NCBI GenBank assembly: GCA_052388275.1
Contig: JBQTII010000136.1
Location: 1-10,315, forward strand
Reading direction: 5' to 3'
Length of the DNA: 10,315 nt
Source of the DNA: JBQTII01 sp052388275
Lineage (GTDB): Bacteria > Actinomycetota > Actinomycetes > Sporichthyales > Sporichthyaceae
The position numbers and the translations under genes were made by a program. Below the pieces are notes generated by a model, which made no database searches, was not told the origin of the DNA, and worked only from the letters and a program-made list of their open reading frames with translations. This document shows positions 1 to 5,312 of the stretch, piece by piece (positions within the stretch are counted from its first letter, which is position 1; the number at the start of each line of letters is the position of its first letter).

Positions 1-334
1 GCTTCTGCGCCGGCCCCCCCACCCGGCCCCCACCCCGGTACGCGCGCGGGGGTGCTCGCCCCCGCCGGCCCCCCCCCCGCCGCGTCTCGGGAGCGATCAG
101 GCCCGCCGACCGATCACCCGGCGTCGCCTTAGTCGGGGGACGGGGGCGAACGCGGGAGGGCTCTCGCGACACCGCCTCCCGCGCGCCCGCCAGAGCCCAG
201 GGAAACGTGTGCCACGGGTAGTCCGCCGACCAAAGCCGCCGTTCAACCCTCCGCAGGGCTCAACGAGCGATCGCCACGGAGGTCACGTGAAATCCCGTGC
301 CGGCGGGCATCCGGCAGAAATTCCGCCACGGACC
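1..334. other. Gene-free, C-rich left end
   Basis: I find no credible gene here; open frames on both strands are short and read as low-complexity Arg/Pro/Gly peptides. The first 80 bases are strikingly C-rich on the plus strand, with runs of 7, 5 and 4 C at 14-36 and of 10 C at 69-78. A hairpin with a perfect 9-bp stem (151-159 with 175-183, 15-nt loop) lies in the middle. It has no adjoining T-run on either strand, so it does not look like an intrinsic terminator. In many actinomycetes acylphosphatase and smc genes follow mutM; neither is visible here. Confidence 0.6.
14..36 (-). other. Putative G-quadruplex motif
   Basis: On the minus strand the four G-runs are G4 (36-33), G5 (31-27), G3 (24-22) and G7 (20-14), separated by loops of 1, 2 and 1 nt. 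This satisfies the usual four-run rule (at least three G per run, loops of 1-7) with very short loops, which generally favour a stable fold. The plus strand could form the matching i-motif. No gene overlaps it, so a function is only inference. Such tracts are also prone to sequencing error. Confidence 0.6.
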
Positions 335-367
335 AAGGAAAAGGGACGCCGAATGGCTCGGCGTCCC
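335..367 (-). terminator. Intrinsic terminator after the small coiled-coil gene
   Basis: Reading the minus strand, a perfect 9-bp GC-rich stem (GGGACGCCG, 367-359, with CGGCGTCCC, 351-343) closes a 7-nt loop. It is followed at once by TTTTCCTT (342-335). It sits 18 bp past the stop of the minus-strand gene that ends at 386. Stem, loop and U-run all fit a rho-independent terminator, and no such U-run follows the stem on the plus strand. It probably ends the small gene's transcript and any readthrough from mutM. Confidence 0.85.
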
Positions 368-385
368 ATGGGCTACAGGAGGCGA

Positions 386-595
386 TCAGGTGAGCGCGGG
401 CTCCGCGATCGGCACCGTCAGGAGGTCGCCGGAGTGCAGTTCGGCGGAGTGCAGTTCGGCGGCCAGGGCGTCATTCTCAGCCCGCACCCGCCTCAATTCC
501 GATTCGAGCTCGGCGATCCGGCGTTGCATCCGCCGCATCTCGTTGATCATGCGAGGGTCCGGGCCACCGATGTGCCCGAGAATCGCCTTCGCCAT
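386..595 (-). CDS. Small coiled-coil protein (69 aa), function unknown
   Basis: The start is the ATG at 595, because a perfect GGAGG (608-604) lies 8 nt upstream; a GTG at 610 would bury that site inside the gene. The protein opens with MAKAILGHIGGPDPR, continues as a charged Arg/Glu/Leu-rich helix (about residues 16-55, with repeating Leu/Ile/Met positions suggesting a coiled coil) and ends in EPALT. From memory, actinomycetes carry similar short proteins with the MAKA.LGH.GG opening and EPALT ending; I cannot check this here. There is no signal peptide, membrane segment or catalytic motif. A five-residue stretch, AELHS, is present twice in tandem because of a 15-bp DNA duplication. It has the same strand as mutM but a 327-bp gap separates them, so it probably has its own promoter; a strong terminator follows. 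The opening, the ribosome site and the terminator together make a real gene likely. The coiled coil suggests self-association or a protein partner, which is inference. Confidence 0.8.
   Translation of the reverse strand: MAKAILGHIGGPDPRMINEMRRMQRRIAELESELRRVRAENDALAAELHSAELHSGDLLTVPIAEPALT
431..460. repeat. Perfect 15-bp tandem duplication
   Basis: The unit GGAGTGCAGTTCGGC occurs twice with no gap (431-445 and 446-460). It lies inside the small coiled-coil gene and keeps the frame, adding one extra AELHS to the protein near the end of its predicted helix. Perfect identity of the copies suggests a recent slippage event. Confidence 0.95.
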
Positions 596-922
596 CGTGG
601 GGTCCTCCACGCTGAGTGACCAGCTAGTTAGTCAACAGGACATCCGCCCAGGCGCGTGTGCGCGCAGCTGAGGGCGACCTCTCTAGAGTCGCACCGGTAA
701 CGGCCGAGGTCAAGCCACTACGGAGAACCGCTCGTGCTGCGTCGAACACGAGGCGCAGGTGGTCTGACCGGGAGCGGGGTCGCAGGGGCGATGACGACGC
801 CGTGATCATGACCCAACGCGAGCAGACGTGCAAGGGATTTGGCGCTGATCCTGCGTGACGAGTTCGTGTCGGAATCGCCCGAACGGGTCAAAACCAGTCA
901 CTTTGCGCTGCGTCATCACCCC
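596..922. other. Gene-free gap between mutM and the small gene
   Basis: These 327 bases lie downstream of the mutM stop and upstream of the small coiled-coil gene, both on the minus strand. Short open frames on both strands lack recognisable domains or good ribosome sites. The stretch holds the small gene's GGAGG (608-604), an imperfect 18-bp palindrome (617-634) and two minus-strand TTGAC elements (636-632 and 713-709). I could not pair either element with a convincing TANNNT -10 box at normal spacing. No strong terminator follows mutM: only a short CCCG/CGGG hairpin is seen near 888-897, without a T-run after it. Confidence 0.6.
617..634. promoter_or_regulatory. Imperfect 18-bp palindrome, possible operator
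   Basis: TGACCAGCTAGTTAGTCA matches its own reverse complement in 7 of 9 half-site positions, centred between 625 and 626. The two mismatched positions would be G:U pairs in one RNA strand. It sits just upstream of the small gene's ribosome site and overlaps a minus-strand TTGACT. A dimeric repressor site or a short leader stem are both possible. It could also be chance. Confidence 0.35.
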
Positions 923-1819
923 TCACCACCTCCCCCGCCGCGGGCGGGGCTGGCACCGAGGGCACCAGTAGGACGAGCGGCTCATGAACGCCTCGCGCCG
1001 AATCTGCTCCCCGCACCGCCGGCACGCCTGCCCGGCCCGGCCGTAGGCCTGCAGCGAGCGGTCGAAGTAGCCACTCTGGCCGTTGACATTGACGTAGAGG
1101 CTGTCGAAAGAGGTCCCGCCCTGGGCCAGGGCCGCCCGCATTACCGCCACCGCGCCGCAGCGAACCGCGTCGATCTCGGCCCGGCGCAGCGTCTCGGTCG
1201 GGCGGGCGTAGTGCAGCCTCGCCAGCCAGAGCGCCTCGTCGGCGTAGATATTCCCGATCCCGCTGATCAGGGTCTGATCCAGCAGGGCACGTTTGATTCC
1301 GGTGCGCTTGCGCCGCAGCGCCGCGGCGAAGGCGTCGGGGTCGAAAAGTGGATCGAGCGGATCACGCGCAATGTGCGCGACGGCGCGGGGCACCCGCTCT
1401 CCGTCCGGGCCCGTGTGCATCGGCTCCAGGCACATCCCGCCGAAGGTGCGCTGGTCGACAAAGCGCAGGTCAGGCCCCCTGTCGGCGAAGGCGAAGCGCA
1501 CCCGCAGGTGCCGTTCGGGGCCGGCCGTCGGGGACTGGACGAGCAATTGACCGCTCATCCCCAGGTGGACGAGCACCGCCTCAGCCGGCGCTACCTGCCC
1601 GCCGCCACCGGCGTTGTCCAGCGTCAGCCAGAGAAACTTCCCGCGGCGGGCCGCGGTGGTGAAGCGGCGCCCGCGCAGGCGGGCAGTGAAATCGGCGCCG
1701 CCGGCGGTATGGCGACGGACGGCACGCTCGTGACCGACCTCCACGCGGGCCAGCGCCCGGTTGAGCGCGAACTGGGCGACACCGGCCCGGACCACCTCGA
1801 CTTCCGGAAGCTCTGGCAC
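923..1819 (-). CDS. mutM: Formamidopyrimidine-DNA glycosylase (Fpg/MutM)
   Basis: This bifunctional DNA glycosylase/AP lyase removes 8-oxoguanine and ring-opened purines in base-excision repair. The 298-aa protein begins MPELPEVE; in the family, Pro2 becomes the N-terminal nucleophile and Glu3 is catalytic. Lys61 in RRGKF fits the conserved beta-hairpin lysine. The loop with HLGMSG (85-90) holds the residue that fills the gap left by the flipped base. A helix-two-turn-helix spans about 176-195 (ISGIGNIYADEAL). A C-terminal zinc finger uses Cys266, Cys269, Cys286 and Cys289, with Arg281 at the family's conserved DNA-contact position. The arginine-rich tail after the finger is about eight residues longer than usual. 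The start is fixed because only this ATG puts proline at position 2. It begins 9 bp after the rnc stop, so the two are almost surely co-transcribed. It is the last gene of the DUF177-rpmF-rnc-mutM block. Confidence 0.97.
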   Translation of the reverse strand: MPELPEVEVVRAGVAQFALNRALARVEVGHERAVRRHTAGGADFTARLRGRRFTTAARRGKFLWLTLDNAGGGGQVAPAEAVLVHLGMSGQLLVQSPTAGPERHLRVRFAFADRGPDLRFVDQRTFGGMCLEPMHTGPDGERVPRAVAHIARDPLDPLFDPDAFAAALRRKRTGIKRALLDQTLISGIGNIYADEALWLARLHYARPTETLRRAEIDAVRCGAVAVMRAALAQGGTSFDSLYVNVNGQSGYFDRSLQAYGRAGQACRRCGEQIRREAFMSRSSYWCPRCQPRPRRGRW

Positions 1820-1828
1820 CCCGGGACC

Positions 1829-2563
1829 TCAGTCCGCTGCAGCGGCAGCGGCAGCGTCCGCCCGCACCCGCAACGCGGTCCAGGCCGCTTGCGCCGCCTG
1901 CTGCTCGGCTTCCTTCTTGCTGCGACCCGTTCCGGTGCCGTACTCGGTGCCCGCCACCCGGGCCGCGGCCAGGAAACTCTTCTGATGGTCCGGGCCACTC
2001 TCGGTGACCACGTACTCCGGGACCCCGATGCCGAAGGTGGCGGTCAGTTCCTGTAGGGAGGTCTTCCAGTCCAGGCCGGCGCCGAGGCGGGCGGCGGATT
2101 CGATCACCGGGTCGAAGAGGCGATGCACCAGCGTCGTCGCGGCCCCCAGCCCCCGGTCGAGGTAGATCGCCCCGATGATCGCCTCCAGGGTGTCGGCGAG
2201 GATCGAGGCCTTGTCCCGCCCGCCGGTGACCTCCTCACCTCGGCCCAGGCGCACGAACGCGCCGAGATCGAGCTCGCGGCCCACCTCGGCGAGCGCCCGC
2301 ATATTGACCACCGCGGCGCGGAGCTTGGCGAGCTGACCTTCCGGCAGGTCCGGGTGGGTGCGGAACAACGTGTCGGTGACCACCAGGCCGAGCACGGAGT
2401 CCCCCAGAAACTCCAGGCGCTCGTTGGTGGGCAGGCCGCCGTTCTCGTACGCGTACGAGCGGTGGGTCAACGCACGGATCAGCACCTCGGGCGTGGCCTG
2501 TACACCGAGCCGGGCACACAACGCAGCCAGGTCGGGCGCCGCGGAGTCGACGATCGGGGTCAT
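1829..2563 (-). CDS. rnc: Ribonuclease III
   Basis: RNase III cleaves double-stranded RNA, maturing rRNA precursors and processing some mRNAs as a dimer. The frame is open much further upstream, but the true start is the ATG at 2563: a G-rich ribosome site (GGGGTGGGG) precedes it, the extension would overlap rpmF, and family similarity begins here. The product is 244 aa. The catalytic domain carries NERLEFLGD at 48-56 (Glu49, Glu52, Asp56), Glu75, and ADTLEAIIGA near 123-132 with Asp124 and Glu127, so all expected metal-binding acidic residues are present. A double-stranded-RNA-binding domain covers about 164-232 and contains the KKEAEQQAAQAAW helix. The protein ends in a short alanine-rich tail. 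It lies between rpmF (43-bp gap) and mutM (9-bp gap). RNase III of some bacteria, Streptomyces included, cleaves its own message; the gap before this start could matter for that, but I see no decisive structure. Confidence 0.97.
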   Translation of the reverse strand: MTPIVDSAAPDLAALCARLGVQATPEVLIRALTHRSYAYENGGLPTNERLEFLGDSVLGLVVTDTLFRTHPDLPEGQLAKLRAAVVNMRALAEVGRELDLGAFVRLGRGEEVTGGRDKASILADTLEAIIGAIYLDRGLGAATTLVHRLFDPVIESAARLGAGLDWKTSLQELTATFGIGVPEYVVTESGPDHQKSFLAAARVAGTEYGTGTGRSKKEAEQQAAQAAWTALRVRADAAAAAAAD

Positions 2564-2606
2564 CGGCACCCCACCCCGCACGCGGGCGACATGGCGGGCG
2601 GAGGTC

Positions 2607-2780
2607 TCAGACCCCGAGGACCTGGCGCTTGTTGTACGTCCCGCAGATCGGGCACGCGACGTGGGGCAGCTTGGGCTCGCGGCAACGCTCACAGGTGGCC
2701 AGCGTGATCGGCGCGGCCTTCCAGTTGGCGCGACGGCTGCGGGTATTGCTGCGCGAGGTCTTGCGCTTCGGAACGGCCAC
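2607..2780 (-). CDS. rpmF: 50S ribosomal protein L32, zinc-binding form
   Basis: This is a small protein of the large ribosomal subunit, 57 aa. The start is the GTG at 2780 with AGGAG nine bases upstream; the longer open frame further up overlaps the DUF177 gene and is a shadow. The N-terminus reads VAVPKRKTSRSNTRSRR, the basic opening typical of L32, followed by a zinc ribbon with Cys30, Cys33, Cys43 and Cys46 (CERC and CPIC). All four cysteines are present, so this is the zinc-containing type, not the cysteine-free paralogue some actinobacteria make under zinc starvation. It follows the DUF177 gene by 68 bp, the pairing (yceD-rpmF) seen in very many bacteria, and precedes rnc. Expression is probably coupled to the DUF177 promoter; a leader hairpin lies just upstream. 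Confidence 0.97.
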   Translation of the reverse strand: MAVPKRKTSRSNTRSRRANWKAAPITLATCERCREPKLPHVACPICGTYNKRQVLGV

Positions 2781-2822
2781 GGCGGTGCTCTCCTGTCGGA
2801 CACATGATCTCGTTGACGCGGT

Positions 2823-2841
2823 GAGCCCGCCTGGCGGACCC
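2823..2841 (-). other. Hairpin in the DUF177-rpmF gap
   Basis: In minus-strand RNA, GGGUCCGC (2841-2834) can pair with GCGGGCUC (2830-2823) across a 3-nt CAG loop, giving 8 bp with two G:U pairs. It begins about 8 bases after the DUF177 stop and ends about 43 bases before the rpmF start. There is no U-run, so it is not a terminator. A processing site or mRNA-stability stem is possible. Confidence 0.4.
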
Positions 2842-2848
2842 GTCCTGC

Positions 2849-3400
2849 TTACTCGCCGGGGTCGGCGAGCGAGCGCAAGGCATCCCAGCGGGGGTCTACC
2901 TCGTCGTGCTGATGATTCGGTTGCTCCGCAAGCCCGACGCCGCACTGCACGCACAGGCCAGGGCAGTCGTCGCGGCACACCGGCGAGAGGGGCAGCACAA
3001 GTACCACCGCATCCCGCAGCACCGGCTCCAGATCGAACAGATCTCCCTGCAGCCAGCGCGTCTCGGCGTCGCCCTCGTATCCGGGTGCCACGAACAGCTC
3101 CGCGAACTCCACCTGGAGATCGCTCTCCAGCAGGTCCAGGCAGCGCACGCACTCACCCGCCAGCGGCACTCGCGCCGTCCCCGACGCGAGCACACCGTCC
3201 AGTACCGATTCCAGCCGCATCACCAGCTCGATCGGGGCACCTTCCGGTACGGCGATCACCGCGAGACCGAGATCCGCAGGTGCCGGAACAGACACCGAGA
3301 CCCGCAGCATCGATCCTGGCCGCCGCCCGAGCCGACTGACGTCGAACACGAGAGGCGCGTGCGGATCGAGCCGCTGGGTCTTGTGAGTCTCTTCGGGCAT
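2849..3400 (-). CDS. DUF177 / YceD family protein
   Basis: This 183-aa cytosolic protein belongs to the YceD (DUF177) family, which is nearly always encoded just before rpmF. The bacterial family is linked to ribosomal RNA or large-subunit metabolism, and plant relatives act in chloroplast 23S rRNA accumulation; its exact biochemical role is not settled. The recognisable features are ECVRCL at 83-88 and the C-terminal signature LPLSPVCRDDCPGLCVQCG (about 136-154), with Cys142, Cys146, Cys150 and Cys153. The closing DPRWDALRSL (169-178) is typical of actinobacterial members. The cysteines could bind metal, but that is inference. The start is the ATG at 3400; no strong ribosome site precedes it. 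A good promoter lies 32 bp upstream, making this the first gene of a transcript that continues through rpmF, rnc and mutM. Confidence 0.93.
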   Translation of the reverse strand: MPEETHKTQRLDPHAPLVFDVSRLGRRPGSMLRVSVSVPAPADLGLAVIAVPEGAPIELVMRLESVLDGVLASGTARVPLAGECVRCLDLLESDLQVEFAELFVAPGYEGDAETRWLQGDLFDLEPVLRDAVVLVLPLSPVCRDDCPGLCVQCGVGLAEQPNHQHDEVDPRWDALRSLADPGE

Positions 3401-3431
3401 CAGGCATCAATGGTCTCGCAGACCGGGACCG

Positions 3432-3460
3432 AGAATAGCCGAGCAGGCCGCCGGCCCCAA
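3432..3460 (-). promoter_or_regulatory. Sigma70-like promoter for DUF177-rpmF-rnc-mutM
   Basis: On the minus strand, TTGGGG (3460-3455) and TATTCT (3437-3432) are separated by exactly 17 bp. TATTCT fits the TANNNT -10 box of actinobacterial housekeeping promoters. Transcription would begin near 3425, giving a leader of about 25 nt before the DUF177 start at 3400. It lies in the 93-bp gap after the sepIVA stop, where an operon boundary makes sense; I see no clear terminator in that gap, so readthrough from sepIVA is possible. Confidence 0.6.
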
Positions 3461-3493
3461 CTCGACGCCTCCCACGCCGCCCCGGGTCAGGCT

Positions 3494-4114
3494 TTAACGC
3501 CCGTCGAGGGCTTCGGGATCGCGGGGGCCGAGGGGGTCGACGTCCTCCTGCGGAGAGGGCGCGTCGTCGGTGCTCGTGCCCAGCGCGTCGGCATCGAGGG
3601 TGTGCAGGCGATCGCGGCCGCGGCGCACGGCCTCCAACGTCCTCCCCAAGGACCTGGCGAGCTCTACGGCGTCGGCGTCCTCGCTCTGACCGGCCGCGCG
3701 GCGGGTGAGTTCCAGCATCCGCTCGAGCGCCACCTCGAGGTTGGCGAGCTTCGCTTCGACGTAGCCGTCGACCTCGGCGGTGCGCGCGGCCGCGACCGAC
3801 TCGGCCTCCAGGCGGACCTGGTCGGCCCATACCAGGGCGGAGGCGCCGTCGGCCGTGGCCTGAAGGCGGCGGTCGCGTTCGAGCGCGGCCTCGGCGAGCA
3901 CCCCCTCCGCCGCCTCGCGGGCAGCCGCCATCATCGCGTCGGCATCAGCCAGGATCTGGTCCGCGGCGGCGATGCGCTCCGGGAACGCAGCCTCGATCGC
4001 CTGGATGCGTTCCAGCACGTCGGAGCGGTTCACCAGACACGACGCCGACAGCGGCATCGCGCGGGCAGTCTCGACGAGCTCGCGCAACTGGGCCAGCTGG
4101 GCATGGACGTCCAT
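3494..4114 (-). CDS. sepIVA: SepIVA-like DivIVA-family division protein
   Basis: SepIVA is a DivIVA-domain coiled-coil protein of actinobacteria; in Mycobacterium it is needed for septation and affects polar envelope growth. The 206-aa product aligns by eye from its first residue with the mycobacterial protein as I remember it: a short helix with LVETARAMP, the segment SASCLVNRSDVLERIQAIEAAFP (20-42, written here to its conserved turn at SRSDVLE-like residues), long Ala/Glu/Arg-rich helices with coiled-coil character (about 43-130), and a closing YVEAKL...RRGRDRLH section. An acidic, Pro-rich tail of some 30 residues follows. The central coil is shorter than in Mycobacterium. I chose the ATG at 4114, since GAGG lies nine bases upstream and the homologue starts there; a GTG at 4129 overlapping the coaD stop as GTGA would add five residues. 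It follows coaD by 11 bp. Automated annotation sometimes mislabels such proteins as ATP synthase subunit B because of the helices. Confidence 0.82.
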   Translation of the reverse strand: MDVHAQLAQLRELVETARAMPLSASCLVNRSDVLERIQAIEAAFPERIAAADQILADADAMMAAAREAAEGVLAEAALERDRRLQATADGASALVWADQVRLEAESVAAARTAEVDGYVEAKLANLEVALERMLELTRRAAGQSEDADAVELARSLGRTLEAVRRGRDRLHTLDADALGTSTDDAPSPQEDVDPLGPRDPEALDGR

Positions 4115-4125
4115 CCGCGCTGCCC

Positions 4126-4623
4126 TCACCGTCCCTGGTCGGCGCGCCGCTCGGACAGCCGCGCCAGCAGGGGGTCCACCACGACGTCGGGCACGAAGCC
4201 GGTGATGTCGGCGCCGTTGTTGGCGACCTCCTTCACCAGGGAGGAGGACAGGAAGCTGTACAGCGGGTTGGTGGCCACCAGCAGGGTCTCGACGCCGGTG
4301 AGGGTGTGGTTCATCTGCGCCATCTGAACCTCGTAGTCAAAGTCCCCGACCACGCGCAGACCCTTCACGATGGCCGGGATGTCGTGGGTCTGGCAGTAGT
4401 CCACGAGCAGGCCCTGGAAGCTGTCGATCCGCACGTTGGGGTAGTCCTTGAGGGCGAGCTGCAGCAGATCCAGGCGCTCGGTGATCGTGAACAGCCCCTG
4501 CTTGTTGCGATTGATCAACACCGCGACCACGACCTCGTCGGCGAGCTTGCTCGCCCGCGCGATCACGTCGACGTGTCCGTTGGTCACCGGGTCGAAGGAC
4601 CCTGGCACTACACAGCTGCGCAC
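4126..4623 (-). CDS. coaD: Phosphopantetheine adenylyltransferase
   Basis: CoaD (PPAT) transfers AMP from ATP to 4'-phosphopantetheine, giving dephospho-CoA, the penultimate step of coenzyme A synthesis. The 165-aa protein has the family's nucleotidyltransferase opening PGSFDPVTNGH (7-17), with the T/HxGH nucleotide-binding motif at 14-17. Lys41 lies in the NRNKQGLFT region, KGLR is at 87-90, and the C-terminal SSSLVKEVA (126-134) corresponds to the ISSTKVR-type motif. Length is normal for the family. The GTG at 4623 is the only start that gives the standard N-terminus, four bases after the rsmD stop. The ribosome site is weak, so translation is probably coupled to rsmD. The rsmD-coaD pair is highly conserved in bacteria. 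The longer upstream frame is rsmD read in the wrong phase. Confidence 0.97.
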   Translation of the reverse strand: MRSCVVPGSFDPVTNGHVDVIARASKLADEVVVAVLINRNKQGLFTITERLDLLQLALKDYPNVRIDSFQGLLVDYCQTHDIPAIVKGLRVVGDFDYEVQMAQMNHTLTGVETLLVATNPLYSFLSSSLVKEVANNGADITGFVPDVVVDPLLARLSERRADQGR

Positions 4624-4627
4624 GAGA

Positions 4628-5242
4628 TCAGTCTGCTCGCTCGGTGGCCGCCGGTGACGCCGGGGTGGCACCGGCGCGCTCGTGGTGACCCCAACGGGCG
4701 TACCACAGGGTGGCCTCGCCGTAGCGGCGATCGGCGACCGGGACGAACCCGCGCGGCCAGCACCACCCAGGATCTCGGCTGGATCGTTCCAGGACGACGA
4801 CAGCGCCGGGGGCCAGCCAGCTGCCGGCGGCGGCGGCACACAACGCCGCGGCCAGTTCACCGGCGTCCAGCGCGTAAGGCGGATCGGCAAGGAGCAGATC
4901 GTGGGCTCGCGGCGCCGGCTCGGCCAGCACCGTCGCCACCGGGCGACCTAGGACCCCAGCCCCGGGCAGCCCGACCACGGCGACGTTGGCGCGCAGCACG
5001 ACGAGCGCCCGCGGGTCGGACTCGATGAGCAGCGCGTGGTCGGCGCCACGGGAGAGGGCCTCAAGGCCGAGAGCGCCACTGCCGGCGTAGAGGTCCAGGA
5101 CCGCGGCCCCGTCCAGCTCCATCCGGGCCGCCAGGGCCGAGAACAGGGCCTCACGGGTGCGGTCGGCGCTCGGACGGGTGCCCCTGCCCGGGGGAACTCT
5201 GAGGCGGCGCCCGCCGGCGGCGCCCGCGATGATCCGCGTCAC
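4628..5242 (-). CDS. rsmD: 16S rRNA (guanine966-N2)-methyltransferase
   Basis: RsmD methylates G966 of 16S rRNA in the small subunit, using S-adenosylmethionine. The 204-aa protein starts VTRIIAGAAGGRRL, the usual opening of the family, followed by RPSADRTREALF (23-34). The S-adenosylmethionine site is VLDLYAGSGALGLEALSRGA (48-67), and the catalytic motif DPPY is at 120-123. I chose the GTG at 5242 because this is where family similarity begins; an upstream ATG at 5347 would overlap recG and add 35 unrelated residues. No strong ribosome site is seen. It follows recG by 70 bp, and that gap contains a short perfect hairpin (5295-5308) without a T-run, so recG, rsmD and coaD are probably co-transcribed. 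Confidence 0.95.
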   Translation of the reverse strand: MTRIIAGAAGGRRLRVPPGRGTRPSADRTREALFSALAARMELDGAAVLDLYAGSGALGLEALSRGADHALLIESDPRALVVLRANVAVVGLPGAGVLGRPVATVLAEPAPRAHDLLLADPPYALDAGELAAALCAAAAGSWLAPGAVVVLERSSRDPGWCWPRGFVPVADRRYGEATLWYARWGHHERAGATPASPAATERAD

Positions 5243-5312
5243 GTCGTCACCGCCACCCGCTTCGCGCTGCCGGGGCCCACACTCGGTGCACCTGGTTCGC
5301 TCGCGAACTCGC

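Noticed and set aside
1..90. 6C-type structured RNA, because of several long C-runs
   Set aside because: That motif needs paired hairpins with the C-runs in their loops; I could not fold convincing stems around both runs.
839..2056. Long plus-strand open frame (405 codons) across mutM and the start of the rnc region
   Set aside because: It is the antisense shadow of mutM and rnc, with low-complexity Arg/Pro/Gly-rich product, no domain and no ribosome site; high GC content produces such frames.
2564..2803. N-terminal extension of RNase III by 80 residues
   Set aside because: The extension overlaps rpmF in another frame, is low-complexity, and the ATG at 2563 has its own ribosome site and the normal family start.
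2906..4327. Long plus-strand open frame (473 codons) opposite DUF177, sepIVA and coaD
   Set aside because: It runs across three well-supported minus-strand genes and their gaps, and its product shows no recognisable motif.
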